64,000 nt of DNA. It comes from Candidatus Coatesiibacteriota bacterium (GTDB lineage: Bacteria > RBG-13-66-14 > B26-G2 > JAUVZD01). Under the pieces are notes generated by a model. That model ran no database searches, was not told where the DNA came from, and saw only the letters and a list, made by a program, of their open reading frames with translations. The translations under genes were made by a program, and so were the position numbers. Below, in pieces: positions 18,883-27,410 of the stretch (position 1 is its first letter; every line of letters starts with the position of its first letter). The stretch covers positions 62,001 through 126,000 of the forward strand of contig JAUVZD010000009.1 of assembly GCA_030602715.1 (NCBI GenBank), given 5' to 3'.

Positions 18883-19371
18883 TTAGGGTGCTTTCTTTGT
18901 GTCAAACCAAACCAGGTAATTAGCCCACGCCGCATCAGGGATCAAGTCGTGGGTTTCATAGACATCCTCTACCCAGCGATAGTCTATTGCCTTTAGAACA
19001 ATGTACATACTGTCTATGATTCTCAAAGTTTCAAATTCGGATAGCTCTTCGTCGCCAAGCAGTTCATGTAATACATCAACTTCGTTGATTTTTTCTTTGT
19101 AGTAGTCCTCGTAATCATCGATGATTGCCACCATTAAAGACCAAGCGTTACTGTTGGTGTCCATCCCGAACTCGTCGGCGTGTGCCCTAAAATCTAATAG
19201 AAATGTCCATCCTGCAGTTGTGGGAAAAACCTCTATGTGTGGAAAGAACACTTTGGGAATTGGGGTGTGGTCTTTACAGCACGGACAGAGGTTATCTGCA
19301 CTTGCAATTGATGGAACTAATGGGGCACAGAGCAGGGAAACGATGGTCAGGATTTTGATTATGGAATTCAT
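18883..19371 (-). CDS. Secreted hypothetical protein
   Basis: Signal peptide MNSIIKILTIVSLLCAPLVPSIASA; DNLCPCCKDH motif. Confidence 0.5.
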   Translation of the reverse strand: MNSIIKILTIVSLLCAPLVPSIASADNLCPCCKDHTPIPKVFFPHIEVFPTTAGWTFLLDFRAHADEFGMDTNSNAWSLMVAIIDDYEDYYKEKINEVDVLHELLGDEELSEFETLRIIDSMYIVLKAIDYRWVEDVYETHDLIPDAAWANYLVWFDTKKAP

Positions 19372-19733
19372 TTAAACACCTCCAAATTTGTGTTAGTTTA
19401 CTGCAACAGATAGAATTATGTTACTAAATGTGGCAAATTATAACATATGGCTCTCTTAAAATCAAGTAAAATTTTAGAATCTGGATATTTCCCATCATGT
19501 AGTTGTTTAAGGCTGTAGTGGGCTTTTTCTATGTATTAAGTCCTTTACAATAATCATATGATTATGTTTGCATACTTACCTGTGTTCAAAACTTCAACAT
19601 AAATATATCAAAAAACCTCAAGTCTGTCTATCCAGCCCTAACAAACATGGGACCTTGCGGTAGATTTTTTCCCATAATCATCCTATATCATCTTGTCAGA
19701 TGCACCGCCCTTTGCTACAATGGCGGAGTGGCT

Positions 19734-20438
19734 ATGCACGCCCCTTTGGAGGTTCCCTTTGAGGACCCGGAGACCGAGTTCATCTCCCAGGTGGTGGAGA
19801 AGTATCTCCATCTGCGACAGCGGGGGCTCTTCCTCTCCCCCAAGGACTGGGTGGTGCTCTCTTGCTGGCTTCTGTGGGGATACGACATAGACCTGGTGCT
19901 GAAGGGACTGGATATAGCCTTCGCCGATGTGGAAGAGGACTCCGCCCGCATCCGGGACCTTTCCTACACCTCAAGAGTGGTGGAAAGGCTCGTGCGAGAG
20001 CGGAGGATAATGCAGGTGGGAATGAGCGAGGACATCCTCCAGAAACCCCAATCGGCACAGGGACAGGCGGACTTGAGCAAAGCTTTTGAGCGGATTCGGA
20101 GGAAACTTTCAACATTTGGGCGGAAGAATCCCTGGGCGGAGGGGCTGACCGAAAAGGCGCAGGAATATGTGAGCCGAATGGAGCTAAAACTCTTCAGTGG
20201 TGAATTGGATATGGAGACGGTGCTCACCCGCCTGGCACGCCGGGAGGACCGCTTCTTCTCCGACATCTTCAAAAAATTCCCCCAGGATGAACGGGAGAAG
20301 CTGGATGGGCGGGCGTTGAAGTCCATTGAGCCCCATCGGGGGAGGATGAGCGAGGATGCTATAAAGCGCACCCACCGTGCAGTGCTCCGCTCCCTGCTCA
20401 TCCGGGAGAAGGGGCTGCCCCGGATAAGCCTATTCTGA
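19734..20438 (+). CDS. Hypothetical protein next to a DnaC/IstB-like ATPase
   Basis: Likely start MHAPLEVPFEDPETEFISQVVEKYLHLRQRGLFLSPKDWVVLSCWLLWGYDIDLVLKGLDIAF; helical, 13 nt upstream of the ATPase gene. Confidence 0.6.
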   Translation: MHAPLEVPFEDPETEFISQVVEKYLHLRQRGLFLSPKDWVVLSCWLLWGYDIDLVLKGLDIAFADVEEDSARIRDLSYTSRVVERLVRERRIMQVGMSEDILQKPQSAQGQADLSKAFERIRRKLSTFGRKNPWAEGLTEKAQEYVSRMELKLFSGELDMETVLTRLARREDRFFSDIFKKFPQDEREKLDGRALKSIEPHRGRMSEDAIKRTHRAVLRSLLIREKGLPRISLF

Positions 20439-20451
20439 GGAAAGAAGAGCT

Positions 20452-21282
20452 ATGGCAACCAAAAAGGGAAAGGGCAAGAAGAAGACAGGTGATAAGAAAA
20501 AAGAGGGCGGTGCCGGTTCCACACCTGCCGAATATGGGGGTTTATTGAAGGACATCAGCGTGGTTCCGGCGGGGGATATATCCGTCTGCTCCGACTGCGG
20601 CGGTAGCGGCTGGGTGGTGGAGGTGAAGGACGGGACTCGCTACGCCGAGCGTTGTAAGTGCTTTAAGCAGAACCTGAACTCACTGCTTCTGGCTTGTGCC
20701 GGGATTCCCAAGCAGTATGAGGGATGCACTCTGGAGAGTTTTGAGCCGGATATCGATCCCACCGGCGTACTTTATAAAGCAAAAATGGCGGCTCGTGAGT
20801 TCTGCGACCAGTATCCGGTAACCGACGGTGGTCTGCTCTTCATCGGACCCTGCGGGGTGGGCAAGACCCATCTGGCGGTGGGCATCATCCGCTATCTGAC
20901 TATGGAGAAGGGGGTGCCCTGCAGATTTTACGACTTCAGGGACCTGTTGCGCACCATCCGGCGCACCTATTCGTCGGGGGGCGGACCCACGGAGTTTGAC
21001 ATCACCGACCCGGTGTTGACCACCGAGGTGGTGTTGCTGGACGAACTGGGGGCGATAAAGACCACCGACTGGGCACTGGACATGCTCACCCACATAATCA
21101 TCCGCCGATACAACGAACGGAGACCGCTGATAATCACCTCCAACTTCCCCGACGAGAAGGGCAAGCAGGGCGAGGAGACCCTGACCGAGCGCATCAGCTA
21201 CCGCCTCCGCTCCCGGCTGTATGAGATGTGCAAGACGGTGCAGATGGAGGGGCAGGACTACCGGCGGGGAAAGGAGTGGTAG
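20452..21282 (+). CDS. IstB/DnaC-like AAA+ ATPase (putative helicase loader)
   Basis: N-terminal CSDCGGSGWV...AERCKCF zinc motif, Walker A GPCGVGKTHLAVGI, Walker B VVLLDELGA, sensor IITSNF. Confidence 0.88.
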   Translation: MATKKGKGKKKTGDKKKEGGAGSTPAEYGGLLKDISVVPAGDISVCSDCGGSGWVVEVKDGTRYAERCKCFKQNLNSLLLACAGIPKQYEGCTLESFEPDIDPTGVLYKAKMAAREFCDQYPVTDGGLLFIGPCGVGKTHLAVGIIRYLTMEKGVPCRFYDFRDLLRTIRRTYSSGGGPTEFDITDPVLTTEVVLLDELGAIKTTDWALDMLTHIIIRRYNERRPLIITSNFPDEKGKQGEETLTERISYRLRSRLYEMCKTVQMEGQDYRRGKEW

Positions 21283-21321
21283 GTGGGGGGGGTTATTTTA
21301 TAAATTGAAGGAGGAGCGATA

Positions 21322-22563
21322 TTGATGGATAAAACTGAAATTCCCAAATTTGCCAAAGACTGGGATGATGCTGAAACCAATAAACAATATTGGTGGAATC
21401 GCCCTTTTTGTGCAAATGTTGGTTGTGAAAATAAGGCTTTAAGTTATCATGATAGATGCTGGGGTCATCTGAGAGGGGAAGAGAAAGATAATTGGCGAGT
21501 GGAATTATTAAAAAAGGTTGACCTAAAGGGGTTAAACCTTGTTCAGACGAACCTAGAGGGAGCGTATTTGTATAATGCTAGACTTGAGCGAGCGAATTTA
21601 TATGGGGCGAACCTTGAGGGGGCGGTTTTAAGGGAGGCGACTCTTGAGGGAGCGGATTTAGGGGAGGCGAAACTTGGGGGAGCTGATTTATGGGGGGCGA
21701 AACTTGAGGGAGCGGATTTATGGCAGGCGAACCTTGAGGGAGCGAATTTAAAATGGGCTAAACTTAATGTCGCGGATTTAATTGAGGCGAACCTAGAGGG
21801 AGCGGATTTTAGGTGGGTAAAACTTGAGGGAGCTGATTTAAGTGAGGCGAAGCTTGAGGGAGCGTTTTTGGATGATGCGAACCTTGAGGGAGCGGATCTT
21901 TCATTCGCCAGATTTGGAAGAACCGGACTTATCCAGAAAGATGCCAAGATTGAGTATGAAGATGTAACTAATATCTCAGGTATTACCTATAATCCTCACA
22001 CGAGATTCTACTTCTATCCTTTCGGACTTATTAAATGGGGATTGAAATGTGCTTGGAATAGATTGAGGGGAAAAGAAATTACAAAAACCCCCATATTCGC
22101 ACGATATAAGAAGACCAAATTTATCGGCGTAGATACTACCGACCTTGATTGGTCTCAACACCCCCAGTTAATCAGAGACATTCACTATCAGCAGTTTTTA
22201 TATGCATTCAAAAATAGAAAACCCAAGTGGTTCTATCGCATTGCCTACTGGCTGTGGGGAATAACATCTTACTTCGGAGAGAGTTTCTTATTATGGTTCT
22301 TCTGGATGAGCCTTATAGTATTTGGATTTGGAATTGTATTCACTTTTTACCCACATTTTATACTTCCTCAAGTTGAAGTTTTCAATAATCCATTTGAACC
22401 ATTCTATTATTCAGGACTAGTCTTTACATCATTAGGGTTGGGTGGACTTAAACTGAATTCTTTGTGGGGGCAGGTATTAGTATTGGCGGAGGTAATGCTG
22501 GGCTTCATCATGCTCGGCTCTCTGGTCTCCTTCTTCGCCAACAAGTTTGTGAGGAGGGATTAG
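21322..22563 (+). CDS. Pentapeptide-repeat protein with C-terminal 2TM ion-channel-like domain
   Basis: About 27 A(D/N)LxxA-type repeats; N-terminal CANVGCENKALSYHDRCWGHL; C-terminal FYYSGLVFTSLGLGGLKLNSLWGQVLVLAEVMLGFIMLGSLVSFFANKF resembles Ion_trans_2. Confidence 0.85.
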   Translation: MMDKTEIPKFAKDWDDAETNKQYWWNRPFCANVGCENKALSYHDRCWGHLRGEEKDNWRVELLKKVDLKGLNLVQTNLEGAYLYNARLERANLYGANLEGAVLREATLEGADLGEAKLGGADLWGAKLEGADLWQANLEGANLKWAKLNVADLIEANLEGADFRWVKLEGADLSEAKLEGAFLDDANLEGADLSFARFGRTGLIQKDAKIEYEDVTNISGITYNPHTRFYFYPFGLIKWGLKCAWNRLRGKEITKTPIFARYKKTKFIGVDTTDLDWSQHPQLIRDIHYQQFLYAFKNRKPKWFYRIAYWLWGITSYFGESFLLWFFWMSLIVFGFGIVFTFYPHFILPQVEVFNNPFEPFYYSGLVFTSLGLGGLKLNSLWGQVLVLAEVMLGFIMLGSLVSFFANKFVRRD

Positions 22564-22594
22564 GTTAATATTGTCATAAAAATAATTCATAAAT

Positions 22595-22625
22595 AAAAAA
22601 CCCCCCGGGCATTGCCGGGGGTTTT
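22595..22625. terminator. Strong intrinsic terminator hairpin (bidirectional)
   Basis: aaaaaaCCCCCCGGGCATTGCCGGGGGttttc. Confidence 0.75.
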
Positions 22626-22740
22626 CTTTGTTGTTGTCCCAGAGCACATCCACAGTGTCGCCGTCAACGATGCGGATGACAAAGGCGATAGCGAGGAAGA
22701 AAAAAGGGGTAAGTAAGCTCTTTAATCTATTTGATCCCAA
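22626..22740 (-). pseudogene. Truncated nuclease-like 5' fragment (SNase-type VDGDT motif)
   Basis: MGSNRLKSLLTPFFFLAIAFVIRIVDGDTVDVLWDNNKEN, then runs into the terminator hairpin; full SNase domain absent. Confidence 0.4.
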
Positions 22741-22746
22741 AACCTA

Positions 22747-23073
22747 TTACGAATCTATGTCTTCTGCCTCATCAATTTCCAATGCAAACCTTACTTTATC
22801 AATTAATTCTCTTGGGTATGAAGTTTCAGAGAAAAACTTTTCTTTAGTCTTATATTCTTCCAACTCGTAAATAAGACCCGGACGTGGCCTTGCGGTGCGT
22901 ATAACGTGAACAAAAATTTGTCCTTTTTCTTCCTCGTAAACATCAGACTGCTTTTCCTCTGGAGCTATAGGATCAGGGTATTTTATTATAAGTTGTCCTA
23001 TAAACTCTTTGTGCGTGATTTTTCCACCACCCATTTTATCTTCATATCCAATTTTCAATCTGATTTTTTGCAT
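22747..23073 (-). CDS. Hypothetical protein
   Basis: 108-aa ORF MQKIRLKIGYEDKMGGGKITHKEFIGQLIIKY... on the opposite strand to the neighbouring gene. Confidence 0.5.
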   Translation of the reverse strand: MQKIRLKIGYEDKMGGGKITHKEFIGQLIIKYPDPIAPEEKQSDVYEEEKGQIFVHVIRTARPRPGLIYELEEYKTKEKFFSETSYPRELIDKVRFALEIDEAEDIDS

Positions 23074-23305
23074 TAATTTTCCCCCTTTATTTTTCGTATT
23101 TAGGATTTTTGTGCTTTAAGGTGTAGAAATTCACTTATAACATAAACTTGTTGAAAAATCAAGTAAAATCTATTTTTTTCTTTCCTTAAAGTGCCGACAA
23201 ATATTCAACCAAAAGTATAACTATTTGTAGCAAAACTTTTTTTAACCAAATTGCCGATTTCGTAACATCTGTAACAACAGGAAAGTTCCATCTATTCTAA
23301 GTTTG

Positions 23306-23337
23306 CCCCGGAATCCGAAAGGACTCCGGGGCTTTTT
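23306..23337 (+). terminator. Intrinsic terminator on + strand with no + CDS upstream
   Basis: GCCCCGGA-ATCCGAAAGGAC-TCCGGGGC TTTTT. Confidence 0.7.
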
Positions 23338-23364
23338 GTATACCCGTTAGCCAATTTCCATAAC

Positions 23365-24123
23365 CTAGTCTTTAGTCCTCACCCTCCCCTTCTCCCTATC
23401 CAACCGCTTGGGCTTAGCTCCGGGGATGAAGAAGCGCTCCTCGGGGATGGACAGCTTCTTCGCCACCCGGATGGGATAGTCCAGGCGGGCGACATACTCC
23501 GGGCGGTGTCCGTCGGAAGCCATGGAGAAAGTGCAGCCGGCGGAAAGCGCCTCCACCAAAAACTGAGGCTGGGGGTCCTTCCAGCGGTTGGTTATCTCTA
23601 TGGCTATGTCGTGCTTGATGGCCGTCTTTATCAGCTTTCTGCGCCTGCCCGGGGTCCACACCTCATCGTATCTCAAACCCAGAAACGGTGGTATAAAAGT
23701 GGGGTGGGCGATTATGTCCAGGGGTAGCTCCTCCATCTGCTGCACCAGGGTCTTGACCATGGCCCGGACAAACTCCCGCTTATGGGGGATGGACTTCAAC
23801 TCATCCCAGAAGAAGATGTTTTGGCCATAAAAGTCGTTTATGGAGTGCAATCCGCCGATTATGTAGTCCAGTTGTTTGAGGACCGCAACCGAGCAGGGCA
23901 CCTCCTCCCCCAAATCCAGCTCACAGCCCACATAGGCACCGCACTCCCGCACCGCGTCTATGTAGGTGAGCACCGCAGTATCGCCCCGCAGACTATGGTA
24001 AGGCGAGAGATGGTCGGCGATACCCACACGGTAGCCCTTTTTTTTGGATTTCTTGACTATCTCCCGAACGGTCAGGTCCCCGTCGGAGAAGGTGGAGTGC
24101 ACATGGAGGTCGTAGTAGTCCAT
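23365..24123 (-). CDS. PHP-domain phosphoesterase
   Basis: YDLHVHSTFSDGDLTVREIVKKSKKKGYRVGIADH; GGLHS; ASDGH metal-binding motifs. Confidence 0.88.
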   Translation of the reverse strand: MDYYDLHVHSTFSDGDLTVREIVKKSKKKGYRVGIADHLSPYHSLRGDTAVLTYIDAVRECGAYVGCELDLGEEVPCSVAVLKQLDYIIGGLHSINDFYGQNIFFWDELKSIPHKREFVRAMVKTLVQQMEELPLDIIAHPTFIPPFLGLRYDEVWTPGRRRKLIKTAIKHDIAIEITNRWKDPQPQFLVEALSAGCTFSMASDGHRPEYVARLDYPIRVAKKLSIPEERFFIPGAKPKRLDREKGRVRTKD

Positions 24124-24207
24124 CAGATATCACAACCGTCTATGGGGTGGGGGGAATAAGAGGAGATTATAACTCAATGTCCGGGATTTGGGAAGCCTTT
24201 TCGTTTG

Positions 24208-25179
24208 CTAGAGCCTCTTTATCGGAAGGTCTTCCTTTTCGGCGATGAACCCTTCCGCCTCTTCCAGAGTGGGAAGACCGGCTCGCCCTCCCAGCTCTCT
24301 CGTTGACAGAGCGGCTACCGCCGAAGCCAGGCGGGCGGATGTGGGGATGTCGTCGCCCTTTATGAGGGCGTAGAGGAAAGCCCCGTGGAAGGCGTCCCCG
24401 GCGCCGGTGGAGTCCATCACCTTTGCGGGGTAGGCGGGGAGCTGAAAGAGCCCCTCCTCGCTTCCCACAATACAGCCGGCGTCGCCCAGGGTTACCCCGG
24501 CGACGGTAGGACCCATGCTAAGAAGTTCCTTTACCGCACGGGCGTCGGCTCCTGCGAGAAGCTCCCGGCAGAAGCGGGCGGAAGCCACCACCACATGACA
24601 TCTGCGCAGTAGCTCCTCCATCCCCGGACGCAGGCTGCCGGCGTCCAGAGAGAGCGCAAGCCCCAATTCTCTGGCCTGCTCGGCTGTCCCCAGGGAGGCT
24701 TCCATCTGGTGACCGTCAAGGTGGAGGGCGCGGGCGTCGGCAAGCATTTTATGGGGAATGTCCTTCGCGGAGAGGCTACCCAGGGTGGATTTGGAGGAGA
24801 TGATGGTTCGGCGACCGGTGCCGTCCACCCAGACCATGGAAATTAGGGAGCTACCCTGTGGGATTTCTTTTAAGTGGGGCTCAACGCCGTCCCTGGCAAA
24901 AGCCTCCTGGATGTATTCTCCAAAGATGTCCTCGCCGACGGCGCCGAAGAAGGCGCACCGCCCGCCCAGTCTGGCGATGGCGGTGGATGCAGTCGCCGCC
25001 GGACCGCCGGCGTCACAAGCCAGCGTGTCTGTGAATTCCTTGCGGTCGTGGTGGGGGAACTCCTCCACCCTGGCGATTACATCAAAGGCGCAACATCCCA
25101 AGCAGAGGCAGTCCCACCTGCGGTTCCCTTGATTGGCGATTATGGGGGAGAGTGGGTTCATCGGTGAATGATAGCACAA
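24208..25179 (-). CDS. PfkB-family carbohydrate kinase
   Basis: GGPAATASTAIARLGGRCAFFGAVGEDIFG; DSTGAGDAFHGAFLYAL. Start uncertain, probably one of the two N-terminal Met codons. Confidence 0.9.
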   Translation of the reverse strand: MCYHSPMNPLSPIIANQGNRRWDCLCLGCCAFDVIARVEEFPHHDRKEFTDTLACDAGGPAATASTAIARLGGRCAFFGAVGEDIFGEYIQEAFARDGVEPHLKEIPQGSSLISMVWVDGTGRRTIISSKSTLGSLSAKDIPHKMLADARALHLDGHQMEASLGTAEQARELGLALSLDAGSLRPGMEELLRRCHVVVASARFCRELLAGADARAVKELLSMGPTVAGVTLGDAGCIVGSEEGLFQLPAYPAKVMDSTGAGDAFHGAFLYALIKGDDIPTSARLASAVAALSTRELGGRAGLPTLEEAEGFIAEKEDLPIKRL

Positions 25180-25356
25180 ATATGTGGGAAGGGAAATCGC
25201 TACATAAGATGGAAATCAACCGGTGATGTATGCGGTAAGTTTGGATGGAGTGGCATTTGGTTTGTGTATCCAAAAAAAGTTGACAAGCCAGTTTGATCGT
25301 ATTATAGTATGCAACGCTATTGGTAATAGAAGGAGTAAACAAAAGGCGGATGGGCG

Positions 25357-26436
25357 GTGTCTATTCTTATGGCGATGAGATTTTTACCCACATTTCTGGC
25401 AATTTTGACTCTGGCAGTCCTTCCGGTGCTGACCGTTTACGGTCAGGAGGAGACCGGGGAGGCGACCGTAGAAGAAGCGCCCCAGCTGACCCCCATAACC
25501 GATGTTAAAACCTACAGGAGCTGGGAGTTCGGCTGTTCCTTGACCGCCCCTGTGGGATGGGAGCTTAAGACCGGCGTTCCCGGCGCACTGGCAAAAATAA
25601 TAGACCCCACAAAAGAGGCATATCTTTCTCTTTCGGCAAACTTGCTGGCGGAGATAATCCCTCTAACTGATTATCGGGTGCGTATGGAGCGGTCCAAGGA
25701 GCTTTATGACCTTGGTGGGCGGAGCCTGAAGCAGCTTGTGGAAGCGGACCGCAACCTGGCGGAAGATGTTGAGCCCTTCTTCTCCCCCGAAACGCTTTCC
25801 CTCTACGAATCCGTGCTCCACGACGACAGCCTTTCTGCGGAAGAACTTGCCCTGATACGGGCTGAGCAGTTGGGCGACGAAGGGGAATCTTACGACATAG
25901 GACCTTTGCAGACCATGGGCACCTATCTCTATGGTGAGGTTGATGAAAATACAGGTAAATCACAGCGGACTATCGGTATCTACTGCGTGCGGGGGAATGT
26001 GGGCTATACTATAATCGCCACGGCGCCCGGGGAGAAGTTTGATAGCTTCCTGCCGGCCTTTAAAGAGGTGATAGAGGAGATAGACCTGCGTAATCTTACC
26101 GGCGGACGCTACACCGTTCCTGAGCCAATAAAGATTGAGACGGAGAAAGTGGGTTTGATTATGGGAAAGGTGTTGAAGAACGGATTGGGAGTGGCGGGGG
26201 TAGATGTCAAGCTCTACCGCTCTGTTGCCGATTTCAAGAACGATTCTCCTATGGTGGTGGTCACCTCCAACTCTTACGGGGAGTTTCTGTTCATGAACCT
26301 TCCGCCGGGCAGTGGTTTTCTCTTAGATGCCGAGGGGGATATGGGGGGAGCCTATGTGCGTGCCTGGCAGCCCATCTCTAAGCTGGAGGTAACCGAGGGG
26401 CGAGCTACTATGGTCAATATTGAGGTGGTGGAATAG
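25357..26436 (+). CDS. Secreted hypothetical protein with carboxypeptidase-regulatory-like C-terminus
   Basis: Signal peptide; C-terminal GKVLKNGLGVAGVDVKLYRS...SNSYGEFLFMNLPPGSGFLLDA. Confidence 0.6.
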   Translation: MSILMAMRFLPTFLAILTLAVLPVLTVYGQEETGEATVEEAPQLTPITDVKTYRSWEFGCSLTAPVGWELKTGVPGALAKIIDPTKEAYLSLSANLLAEIIPLTDYRVRMERSKELYDLGGRSLKQLVEADRNLAEDVEPFFSPETLSLYESVLHDDSLSAEELALIRAEQLGDEGESYDIGPLQTMGTYLYGEVDENTGKSQRTIGIYCVRGNVGYTIIATAPGEKFDSFLPAFKEVIEEIDLRNLTGGRYTVPEPIKIETEKVGLIMGKVLKNGLGVAGVDVKLYRSVADFKNDSPMVVVTSNSYGEFLFMNLPPGSGFLLDAEGDMGGAYVRAWQPISKLEVTEGRATMVNIEVVE

Positions 26437-26570
26437 AAGATTTCAGCGGTAATTTTCTTGAAAAGTTCTTGTTTTGGGTATATAATAAATATGGACTCGT
26501 GTGAAGTTAATCATTAAACGACATAGATTTTCCGAATGCCCAGCATTCGGCTAAATAAGGAGGTTGAGCT

Positions 26571-27293
26571 ATGGCTGAAAAGGAAATCAAGATGGTAGCG
26601 CCGAAGAAAGCACGCATGCAAATCTTCTATCGCGGCTTCTGGGCATATGCTTACATATTCTCCCTCTTACTGCAGGCGGGAGTAGCCGCCAGTCTCATCT
26701 GGCCCAAACATCCCCTGGATGCAACCATCTTTGAGGAGGAGGAGGCTTCCAAACCCAAGGTCAAGATAGTCAAGATCAGTTATGACGAGCTCCCCCCGCC
26801 CCCTTCTCTGATGGATTCCACAGAGGCGCCACCGAAGGGGTTGGCTGAGGGGGATATCGGTGACGCCCCTATGCCGGTTCCGGACGAGTTGGCTGAGCGG
26901 GACACCATGACGGATACTGAAGGGGTGGAGGGCGGTGACCCTCTAGGCGAAGGGGTGGTGATAGAGGATAACATTGAGGTAGGTGATGATGCCTCTATAG
27001 ATTATATTGAGTTTGTGCCTTTTGACAAAGCACCGCAGTTTATCAACAAGGAGGAGCCGATATATCCTGCCATCGGTCGTGAAGGTGGGGTTGAAGGCGT
27101 GGTGAATCTGATGGTCTATGTCGGAGGCGACGGTAAGGTGAAAAATGTCATCGTTACCGGACCGATGCAAATTGCCGCCTTCAACGAAGCTGCGGTGGAA
27201 GCGGCTTACAAGTGCACTTTCACCCCAGCCACCAGCGGAGGAAGGGCTATCGGTGTCTGGTTGGCTATGCCGGTGGATTTCCACCTGAAGTAG
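26571..27293 (+). CDS. TonB-family energy transducer
   Basis: Single N-terminal TM, Pro/acidic linker, EPIYPAIGREGGVEGVVNLMVYVGGDGKVKNVIVTGPM...FNEAAVEAAYKCTFTPA TonB C-terminal domain. Confidence 0.88.
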   Translation: MAEKEIKMVAPKKARMQIFYRGFWAYAYIFSLLLQAGVAASLIWPKHPLDATIFEEEEASKPKVKIVKISYDELPPPPSLMDSTEAPPKGLAEGDIGDAPMPVPDELAERDTMTDTEGVEGGDPLGEGVVIEDNIEVGDDASIDYIEFVPFDKAPQFINKEEPIYPAIGREGGVEGVVNLMVYVGGDGKVKNVIVTGPMQIAAFNEAAVEAAYKCTFTPATSGGRAIGVWLAMPVDFHLK

Positions 27294-27316
27294 CTGATTG
27301 CTTGGATGACTTATTT

Positions 27317-27348
27317 GACCGCCCTTATTTTTGGGGCGGTCTTTTTTT
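27317..27348 (+). terminator. Rho-independent terminator
   Basis: GACCGCCCttatttttGGGGCGGTCttttttt. Confidence 0.85.
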
Positions 27349-27410
27349 ACTTTTCTATAACGTTCAAGTTATGCTATTATTGTAAATAACTTTCCTTTGG
27401 AAATTTCCCT

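Noticed and set aside
20452-21282. IS21 istB transposition helper
   Set aside because: No istA, terminal inverted repeats or target duplication nearby; the N-terminal zinc motif fits a chromosomal helicase-loader-like protein better.
21540-21905. Periodic DNA repeats (gagggagcggattta / gcgaaccttgag units) that could look like a tandem repeat or CRISPR-like array
   Set aside because: They are in-frame codons of pentapeptide repeats; there are no unique spacers and the repeats are degenerate.
21543-21947. Minus-strand ORF of 134 aa (MASFWISPVLPNLANERSAPSRFASSKN...)
   Set aside because: Antisense shadow of the pentapeptide repeats; low-complexity repeats mirror the sense frame.
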